A DNA stretch of 64,000 nucleotides from Cladorhizidae sp. MBARI D1340-BT2 (lineage: Eukaryota > Porifera > Demospongiae > Poecilosclerida > Cladorhizidae), in NCBI GenBank assembly GCA_028752905.1, contig JAQNBH010000002.1:37392975-37456974 (forward strand). Reading direction: 5' to 3'. The notes under the pieces were generated by a model. The model worked only from the letters and a program-made list of their open reading frames with translations. It searched no databases and was not told the origin of the DNA. The stretch's first letter is position 1. Each line of letters begins with the position of its first letter. Both the position numbers and the translations under genes were made by a program. This document shows positions 56,299 to 64,000 of this stretch, in pieces.

Positions 56299-57465
56299 CT
56301 ATGTAGAGAACCAACATATACCGGACCCTTCACCTATCAATATAGAGAATAAACTTTAACCCTTTACCTATCAGTGTAGACGGGGACACATTTTCAGGTC
56401 CCTTTACCTATCAGTGTAGAGAACAAACATTTACAGGACCCTTTACCTATCAGTGTAGAGAACAAATATTTACAGGACCCTTTACCTATCAGTGTAGAGA
56501 ACAAACATTTACAGAACCCTTTACCTATCAGTGTAGAGAACAAACATTTACAGGACTGTTTACCTATCAATTTAGAAGGGGAAACATTTTCATTTCCCTT
56601 TACCTATCAATGTAGAGACCTATCAATGTAGAGATCAAACATTTACTTGACCCTTTTATATCAGTGTAGAGAACAAACATTTACTTGACCCTTTACCTAT
56701 CAGTGTAGAGAATAAACATTTACAGGACCCTTTACCTATCAGTGTAGAGAACAAACATTTACAGGACACTGATAGACCCTTTACCTATCAGTGTAGAGAA
56801 CAAATATTTAGAGGACCCTTTACCTATCAGTGTAGAGAACAAACATTTACAGGACCCTTTACCTATCAATGTAGAGAATGAACATTTACAGGACCCTTTA
56901 CCTATCAGTGTAGAGAACAAACATTTACAGGACCCTTTACCTATCAGTGTAGAGAACAAATATTTACAGGACCCTTTACCTATCAGTGTAGAGAACAAAC
57001 ATTTACAGAACCCTTTACCTATCAGTGTAGAGAACAAACATTTACAGGACTGTTTACCTATCAATTTAGAAGGGGAAACATTTTCATTTCCCTTTACCTA
57101 TCAATGTAGAGACCTATCAATGTAGAGATCAAACATTTACTTGACCCTTTTATATCAGTGTAGAGAACAAACATTTACTTGACCCTTTACCTATCAGTGT
57201 AGAGAACAAACATTTACAGGACCCTTTACCTATCAGTGTAGAGAACCTATCAGTGTAGAGAACAAACATTTACAGGACCCTTTACCTATCAGTGTAGAGA
57301 ACAAATATTTACAGGACCCTTTACCTATCAGTGTAGAGAACAAACATTTACTGGACCCTTTAGAACAAATATTTACTGGGTCCTTTACCTATCAGTATAG
57401 AGAACAAACATTTACTGGACCCTTTACCTATCAGTGTAGAGAACAAATATTTAATGGGTCCTTTA
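56299..57465. repeat. 39-bp minisatellite array (unit D)
   Basis: About 30 copies with core ctttacctatcagtgtagag. A block of several copies including agaaggggaaacattttcat and a duplicated cctatcaatgtagag appears at about 56565-56680 and again at about 57050-57165. Confidence 0.95.
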
Positions 57466-58130
57466 CATAATACATCTCGCTGAAATTTGATGCTGGTGTA
57501 GCTTTTATCACCTAACCCAAATGTGAGCTTACCAAGCACTCCACTATTACGCACAGAGTAGCAAAGGGCAAAGTTACAGCCCTGGACATTGAGTTATTCT
57601 GAATGTCATATTTATGTTTTAATTTTGCACAAATTTACAATGACATGGTACAATTACTCCAGGCAAGCACTTCATTGATGTGGCTATTCGGTAAAGTATC
57701 TCTCACTCTGGCTGCTGTCATCAGCCTTCGAGGTCTGTCATGAAAAAGGTGCTGGATGTTTAGAGGAACACCCTTTATATTTAAGAGGAACTTGTTCTTT
57801 ATATATATATAAAATATATTATAATTATATGGATTTAAAATTTTCTAACTTACAAACCTTTTGTGCTTCACATGCGTATATATACCCAATATTTATACAT
57901 GTGAGGCCATATATGAATGTTGCTTAAATAATTACTTATATGTGTCTATTTTATATGCCCTATATACACACCTGATCCCCTAACATACATACATTTACAT
58001 ATCCATGTCACATATCCATGTAATTATTTCATGCATATTTTTTATAATGTTCCCATATAATTACATGCACCCGCTTTAATTACATGCATGTATATGTTCT
58101 TATAAAAATCTAAAATTTACTTAACTTCTA
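57466..58130. other. Unique segment, shortened (unit D)
   Basis: This matches 5555-6399 with a roughly 240-bp deletion at acatttac/atatccatg near 57998. No gene is seen. Confidence 0.65.
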
Positions 58131-58610
58131 GTGAAAATCCTCATAGAGCTGTCTGAAACATGCATGCCTAATCCTCCTAGTGCTCTCTGAAACATGCATG
58201 CCTAATCCTCCTAGTGCTCTCTGAAACATGCATGCCTAATCCTCCTAGTGCTCTCTGAAACATCTATGCCTAATCCTCCTAGTGCTCTCTGAAACATGCA
58301 TGCCTAATCCTCCTAGTGCTCTCTGAAACATGCATGCCTAATCCTCCTAGTGCTCTCTGAAACATGCATGCCTAATCCTCCTAGTGCTCTCTGAAACATG
58401 CATGCCTAATCCTCCTAGTGCTCTCTGAAACATGCATGCCTAATCCTCCTAGTGCTCTCTGAAACATGCATGCCTAATCCTCCTAGTGCTCTCTGAAACA
58501 TGCATGCCTAATCCTCCTAGTGGCTGTCTGAAACATGCATGCCTAATCCTCCTAGTGGCTGTCTGAAACATGCATGCCTAATCCTCATAGAGCTGTCCGA
58601 AACATACATG
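58131..58610. repeat. Second 34-bp minisatellite array (unit D)
   Basis: About 14 copies with core catgcatgcctaatcctcct. Confidence 0.97.
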
Positions 58611-59095
58611 CTTCAGCAGCAAGACTACAACATATTTAAAAATGAGCTAGACTTCTATATATGTGCAACCATGGCAGCATGAAATATTTGAAGAGGAGGA
58701 AGATTTAAACCGACAGAAAAGACATGAAGTAAAACACCATATGAGGCATTGCAAGATAGAGCAGATGTCACTAGCTCAACTCTAAGTTTGCAGAAAGATT
58801 GGCATATGAGAATAAATTTGCAAGTCATTTAATGTGAGCTAGATTTACACCACATGAAACAGTTGCTAAAGCAGTACTTCTTTATGGGGTCCACTATATA
58901 CAGTAACCCAATTTTTTGGTTGTTCCCCCCCCCCCCCAAAAAATATGATGACAGTACATGCAAGATGCTGCCTTCCAAATTGGAGAAGATTTGGATGCTA
59001 CATTCTGGACTTATACTAACTTTAGTACTCCGTTCAAAGATTTGATTCATGGGAAAGAAACGCGAAGAAGACGCTTCATGTAATAGTTAGTTTCA
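58611..59095. other. Unique segment upstream of the conserved ATG frame (unit D)
   Basis: This is a copy of 7131-7607 with a longer C run near 58926. No gene is seen. Confidence 0.5.
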
Positions 59096-59199
59096 ATGGC
59101 CGCGGAGACCGACAAGGGAAGCAAACCAGTGATTCTGGTCACCCCCCTAGGAAGCGGCCTGGGACAGAAACTTCCCCTCCCTATTCTTGATTTTTTTTG
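59096..59199 (+). CDS. Conserved ATG frame, first-exon-like part only (unit D)
   Basis: ATG followed by AAETDKGSKPVILVTPLGSG is as in A-C, with donor-like GTATGT at 59200. Similarity to the other units ends 21 bases later, before the 63-bp repeat. If a real gene exists, this copy could be the only one with a different downstream region, but no next exon is recognised. Confidence 0.2.
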
Positions 59200-59220
59200 G
59201 TATGTATATGTATTACCACT

Positions 59221-60108
59221 TCTCGTGTTTTTTTATGGTATGGTCTAGATTCTGTTTCCTCTCGAGAGCTCAAGTATGATGTCAACAGGTACAAAACAGA
59301 ACAATGAAAATGCAACCAAGAAATTGCAATAGAATTTTTTAATTTTTTAAATCCATGATCACACTATTTTTTTAAAAAATCAATGTTATATTGTGTTTAA
59401 TTTCCCCTGTGGTAAGTTGTGAAATCCCAAAGTATACAATCTCCAAATATGACCATACTCATGAAATCTTAAATGTTCACTAAGTCCGGATCAGTTAGAG
59501 CTGGTTAGTTGGCACAGCGCCAGAAGGTAGGTCTGTGTATAGGTACACATCATACAAGATTTCAAAAAAAAATTCTGAAGCAGAGAGAAATTGGGTTTTT
59601 GGAGGTTTTTTTTTGTGTAGTGGACCCCCTTAAAGCTGCATCCTTAGCAGTTCTGAAAAGTTTTTCACTCTTAAGTTTATCAGACTATGCACATTTATAT
59701 CAACTCTGTTGGGATGAGCAGCTAAGCACATTTATATCAGTTCTGTTGAAGTGAGCAAGCAAGAGCTACAAACATTTATATCAGCTCTGTTGAGGTGAAA
59801 AACAAGAGCTATAGTAGGAGCCAAAAATAAGTTCTGGTTCTGTTGCGTTAATATTCCGTTGGCGCTATTTTCAACGTCGTTCCAACCGTTATTTAACAAG
59901 TCCATTCCAACGGCGAGGAATCTTTTTTTCTTCGCATTTCAAACTTTTTCGCAGTTCAATGATTTAATTTTGCTATTGCTGAGCCTGTTAAGGTCATCAC
60001 ATATATATTACAGCACAGTGTGGAACTATTTAGTAACTAACCTAATAACAATCTATATTTTAAAAAATAAGTCAACAGTACTTAATTAATAAAATTATCC
60101 ACAACATT
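59221..60108. other. Right flank of the composite array, unrecognised
   Basis: This unique AT-rich DNA is not shared with A-C. An approximately 40-bp motif around acatttatatcag and ctgttga occurs three times (59691-59812). An 81-codon frame at 59509-59754 has no recognisable domain. No RNA gene is seen. Confidence 0.4.
59691..59812. repeat. Degenerate ~40-bp repeat, three copies
   Basis: Copies begin at acatttatatcaactctg, acatttatatcagttctg and acatttatatcagctctg, and each ends near agct. Spacing varies. Confidence 0.55.
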
Positions 60109-60554
60109 ATGTTACGAGTGTCCCGCTGCTCAAGGAGGGGGGGACGGGAGGGGACCAAAGATCATTTCCTCAGCTCACCATACAACAGATCCTTTCTCCT
60201 CTGCCACCACTTCCCTACCCAATACATAACACACTCGCCCACCTCCTCCATCACTGCATCACTTACTCCCTCCACATCTTTCCCCAAAAGCAATGCCACC
60301 TTTCCATCCTTGCTCACGCTTATAAATTCATCCAGCCACTGTGTCTTGCCCCTATAATTCTGCATACCTCATCCATCAGTCAGCCGATCCCTCTCAAATT
60401 CCCCGCATGTCACCAAGAAATGTTCCGCATCTTCCCCTGCTCCACTATCACACATTATACACCTCTCATCCTTAACTATCCCACATCCCTTCTTATCCTC
60501 TAACAACCCAGTCCTCAGTCGAAATTGCAGCCGCACACCTTCCTGACCATGCAT
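60109..60554 (-). pseudogene. Non-LTR retrotransposon ORF2 C-terminal fragment (antisense)
   Basis: Read on the minus strand, the frame gives VRLQFRLRTGLLEDKKGCG, then CIMCDSGAGEDAEHFLVTC and FERDRL. An in-frame TGA at 60371-60369 is followed, in the same frame, by KVALLLGKDVEGVSDAVM, EVGECVMYWVGKWWQRRK and a stop near 60162. The CxxC...EDxxHFLxxC zinc-knuckle after the reverse transcriptase domain is typical of LINE-type elements. The reverse transcriptase itself is missing, since a stop lies just upstream of 60554, so this is a 5'-truncated, mutated relic. Confidence 0.82.
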
Positions 60555-60713
60555 GGTTCAATTATCTCGCCCTTGTTCACGCGGTCATTCTCCAGCCTCG
60601 TGCTTCAAGTACAGCTTCATGCTCCTGCTAGTTCGTTGTTTGGCAGCCTCTCGCTTCTTGGCCATTCATGTCGTTCTTCAGCGAAAGGTCCTCGATACTA
60701 ATGCAAGCCTCTG
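60555..60713. other. Gap between the LINE relic and the hAT terminus
   Basis: A short unique stretch. It may be a poorly preserved upstream part of the LINE relic. No separate feature is seen. Confidence 0.3.
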
Positions 60714-60760
60714 CAGGGGGGTAATTGCTGGGGGGGCTGGGGGGGCCATGGCCCCCCCAA
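60714..60760 (+). repeat. Putative 5' terminal region of a hAT element
   Basis: The sequence starts caggggggtaattgc and contains the perfect 20-bp palindrome gggggggccatggccccccc (60739-60758). A CAG-plus-G-run start and an internal GGCCATGGCC palindrome are common at ends of hAT elements. The preceding eight bases, agcctctg, would be the target duplication. The matching 3' end is not in the window. Confidence 0.5.
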
Positions 60761-61273
60761 CATTTGGCCAAAACAAGTTTTCTAAGGGTGTTTTCGCAAG
60801 CTGTTGAAGGTGTTGACTAACAAGTTATAGCACATTCATAATTGTAATTGGTTTGAAATATGCTATATAGATAGAACAACACCATAATATTGGTTTAAAA
60901 AAACAACTTTGTTCACTAATCGGTTCAATACATGTGACCAGTTAGTGTATGTCAGGAATAACAGCCTGACAACTCAAACACCAAACAAGCCTCAGACCAT
61001 ACCACCATGGAACTAACACTTTTAGGTGCAAGGATTATTTTAGCTGTTAGGATCATTTTGACATTTATATACTTCATGTATTTCATTGGTTCATTTTGAT
61101 TTTGCCATGACAGCAGTGGAGTGCCTATAATAAGTAAGCCTTATGTTGAGTTCTGCTATAAACCTAATGTGCTGTTAATCATTATTCGGAATACTAAGCA
61201 ATATAAGAGTGAACCCTAACAGTGTGGCAGGCCATATATTGAGAAATTAGCTAGTGCTGCTGCAGAGTGAATC

Positions 61274-63785
61274 ATGCCTAAAAGACAAGCCTCCTTGTTA
61301 AGTTTTTGTCAAAGTCCAACTAAGAGACAAAGGGAGTCTGAGGAGAAGGCTGATGATCAAGCCCAAGGATCTGATAGCCAAGATGTACAGGTTGAAGAAA
61401 ACCCATAAGAATCTGAACAGGTACGTCTGTCACATGATAACAACATTAAGCCTCTCAATTTTTATGTGGCATCTCAGCCTCTGATGTCAGTGAATCCTTA
61501 TTAAACAATCATATATTGACAGACCCTGTTGTTGTAGTTGTTTTTGCAAAATTAGACTTTGACCCAGGCTACAAGTACTTTTGATATCTCTCAGGAGCAG
61601 CAACAAGAAGCCAGTAGAATATCCCTGACTCTGGATAGCCTTCCTCAAGTTCCCTACCAGCCAATTGACATCAAATACCCAAAAAGCAAGATGGGTCATC
61701 AACGAGCATTCCAACCAGCCTGGTACTCACAATTTTCATGGTTGCATTATCTTCCAATTTCAGACACTATTATTTGCCACACTTGTGGCACAGCCAATTT
61801 GAAGGGACTGCTTAAGCTGGATACAAGGTCTGAAACCTCCTTCTTGTCTGATGGGTTCAGAAATTGGAAAAATGCTCTGTGTAAAAACAAGGGTTTCCAT
61901 AAGCACGAAAGCTCACTATGTCACAAGCATGCAGTTGCTATATGTTAACTCAACCTAGTCATATTGATGAGCAGCTGAAGGAGCAGCTTAAGAGTCAGAA
62001 AGAGGAAAATAGGAACTGCCTCCTGAAAATCATTCAAAGTGTATCCTATCTTGCCCACCAGGGCTTTGCCCTTCGTAAGGGCAAGCAAGTGGAGGAGTTA
62101 AATTTCAAGTAACTCCTCCTTCTGCGAGCTGAAGATGATAAAATGCTTCGTAAATGGATTGAAAAGTCTTACGACAAGCATAGCAGTCCAGATGCTCAGA
62201 ATGAAATCTTACAAATCATGGCTCTAAAAGTGCTTCATGGTATAGCAGCTGACATAGCTGAATCTGGATGTTACAGTATCTTGGCTGATGAGAGTACAGA
62301 TGCGAGCAACATTGAACAATTTGTGATTTGCATACGTTGGGTGAATGAGATGACAGTATGTGAGGAATATATTGGTCTGATGTCAGTTTCTCAGACCAAT
62401 GCAGACACAATTGTTGCTTGCATAAATGTACTGCTACGCATGAATCTCAAGATGCCTGTGGGCAATGTTATGACGGATGTTCGACCATGACTGGAACCAA
62501 AAATGGGGTTGCTGCACAAATCAAGAAACTGAATGAAAAATGTCTGCTAACACACTGCTATTGCCACTCGCTTAATCTTGCTGTCGGGGATACAATAAAA
62601 AATATTTCCCTGTTGAAAGACACGCTTGATGTGGCTTATGAAATTACTAAATTAATAGAGAAGAGTCCGGCAGTATTCCGCAGGAAGCAATCAGAAATTC
62701 TGGGGCAAATGGAACATGATCTCATGTAGACAATATTGACTCACCAACTCTGAAAATGCTCTGCCCAACAAGGTGGACTGTCCGAGCAGCATCACTGAGT
62801 GCTATTCTGAAAAATTATGGCACTCTCATGATCCTATGGGACTGGGCACAAGACCATGTCAAAGACTCTGAAATGAAGGCAAGAATAATTGGAGTGGAGA
62901 CTAAAATGCAAACTTTTAGTTTCTTCTATGGTCTTAAGCTTGCCATTGTAGTACTTTCACATTCAGATAACCTCAGCACTTGCCTTCAGAGGGCAGAGCT
63001 CTGTACAATGGATGCTCAAGCGAATGCCAAGCTATCTGTCACTGTCCTACGAGGAATACGATCAGACAGGGATGCAAGCCTCCATTGGACAAAACTAACT
63101 CAAGCTGCTGTGAAGTTGGAACTAAAAGAGCCTTCACTTCCACGTCACCGTAAGATGCCATCAAGGTATAGTGAGGGTAATGCTCAACATGAGCACCATA
63201 CCAATAATGTAGAGAACTTTTACCGCCAAATCTATTTTGAGGCTGTGGATACTGTAGCTAGCTGCATTGAAGAGCGTTTTAATCAGAAGGACTACACCAC
63301 ATATGCAACCTGTGAGAAGGTCCTAGTGAAATGAACATTGGGGGAGGATGTCTCACAAAATGTTGACGAAGAGTTCTACACTGAGTTTGACCCTGATACC
63401 TTAAGAATCCAGCTATCTATAATGGCAGAGTCCTATCGCAGTTTCAGTCAAGATGAAGGTGGTGGTGATACATTGCAAAATGTCGTTGATTTCCTTAAAA
63501 AAGAACAAAAGCATCTGGCCCCTCATACCAGAGGTCATGTCTTTGGTCAAGGTTGTTCTGGTTATGCCAGCAACTAATGCAAGCTCTGAATGAGCCTTCA
63601 GTGCGCTGAAAAGGGTGAAGTCTCACCTTCGTACAACAATGTCGAACAACCGCCTCAATCATCTCATGACATGCACAGTGCATAAAGAGCTGGTGAAGGA
63701 ACTGAGCCTCAAGCAAGTGACAAATGACTTTGTGGATAGAGTAGAGAGGCGCTCATCCATCTTTGGCCAATTTTCCATTTCATAG
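61274..63785 (+). pseudogene. hAT transposase pseudogene with TTF-type zinc finger (ZMYM/DUF4371 class)
   Basis: ATG at 61274 opens exon 1, MPKRQASLLSFCQSPTKRQR, with an in-frame TAA at 61406. A GT-AG intron (61421-61555) joins in phase to exon 2, which carries the TTF-type zinc finger (RAFQPAWYSQFSWL, CHTC, GFRNWKNALC, FHKHESSLCHKHA). After a frameshift near 61940 come the DUF4371-type region, a TAA at 62110 and LADESTDASNIEQF (Asp codon 62287-62289). Another shift precedes CYDGCSTMTGTKNGVAAQI (Asp 62472-62474). RCPTRW-like CPTRWTVRA follows a shift near 62740. A TGA at 63332 precedes the last part, where PATNASSE (Glu 63588-63590), a TGA and AFSALKRVKSHLRTTMSNNR form the hAT dimerisation block. 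At least four frameshifts and four stops make it non-functional. Confidence 0.93.
61421..61555 (+). other. Intron of the hAT pseudogene
   Basis: The donor is gaacag/gtacgt and the acceptor is aaaattag/act. Exon 1 is 49 codons long, so the phase is zero and exon 2 continues in frame. An alternative acceptor, gacccag, lies 12 bases further and also keeps the frame. Confidence 0.6.
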
Positions 63786-64000
63786 TAGATGTGAATGATA
63801 GTCTCTTTCTCTCTCTTAGATGTTAGTGCTAGTATACTGTTTGTCATCTGGTTATGTTATGTGTGCGGGTGATTACTAAATTGAAAATATTTTCAACACT
63901 AATTTACCCCAAAGTCTGTAGTTCTAATCACTCCTGTTTTTCAAAATATCCTGGGTGAGTGTCTAGAGACTCCCCTAGAGTAAGCAGCTTTAATATTGCT
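63786..64000. other. 3' non-coding part of the hAT element
   Basis: AT-rich sequence after the final TAG. No complement of the 5' terminal motif is found before the window ends. Confidence 0.45.

Larger units (their letters stand above)
53572..59220. repeat. Composite tandem unit D (first third only)
   Basis: This is the fourth copy. It has the 34-bp array, a D-specific insert (55413-56298), the 39-bp array, the unique segment (with a roughly 240-bp deletion near 57998), the second 34-bp array, and the segment with the conserved ATG frame. Similarity to A-C stops abruptly at 59220, inside that frame, twelve bases after its GTATGT motif begins. The right flank is unrelated sequence. Confidence 0.88.

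Overview
The window looks like non-coding, repeat-dominated DNA from an invertebrate animal. It is AT-rich, has no operons or ribosome binding sites, carries transposase pseudogenes with GT-AG introns, and holds remnants of animal-type DNA transposons and a non-LTR retrotransposon. Three copies of a NACHT (NLR-type) fragment fit a lineage with expanded NLR genes, such as sponges or cnidarians. That placement is inference from style and gene content only. I see no intact known gene.

About 59 of the 64 kb is a tandem series of large composite units. Unit A covers 1-19620 (its left end is cut by the window), unit B 19621-39007, unit C 39008-53571 and unit D 53572-59220. A full unit has a fixed order: a 34-bp minisatellite; a 39-bp minisatellite; a unique segment; a second, unrelated 34-bp minisatellite; a unique segment with a conserved ATG reading frame; 53-bp and 20-bp repeats; a 29/33-bp array; a NACHT fragment; AT-rich DNA; dead DNA transposons (Mutator-like and piggyBac-like); a 17-bp array; and a unique 3' segment ending in telomere-like sequence. 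The unit is therefore a satellite whose monomer contains at least seven other tandem arrays. Copies are nearly identical in unique parts but differ greatly in array length and in large indels. Unit C lacks the 34-bp array, unit D stops after the first third, and the variants are shared between units in conflicting patterns, which suggests recombination or conversion.

The clearest single event is a 772-bp near-perfect palindrome in unit A (10436-11207). It is flanked by TTAA duplications, and unit B keeps the empty site. The piggyBac-like pseudogene, present in A, B and C, shows three acidic catalytic positions, a 129-bp intron and a shared in-frame TGA at the start of its C-terminal zinc-binding tail. 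It was therefore dead before the units multiplied.

Right of 59220 the composite repeat ends. The flank holds unrecognised DNA, an antisense non-LTR retrotransposon tail (60109-60554) and a degenerate hAT transposon with a TTF-type zinc finger (5' terminal motif at 60714; coding remnant 61274-63785). The 3' end of the hAT element is probably outside the window.

No cellular pathway can be reconstructed. The window records nested transposition, minisatellite expansion and segmental amplification, possibly in subtelomeric or other heterochromatic DNA. The long G and C homopolymers and abrupt unit truncations should be checked against assembly error.
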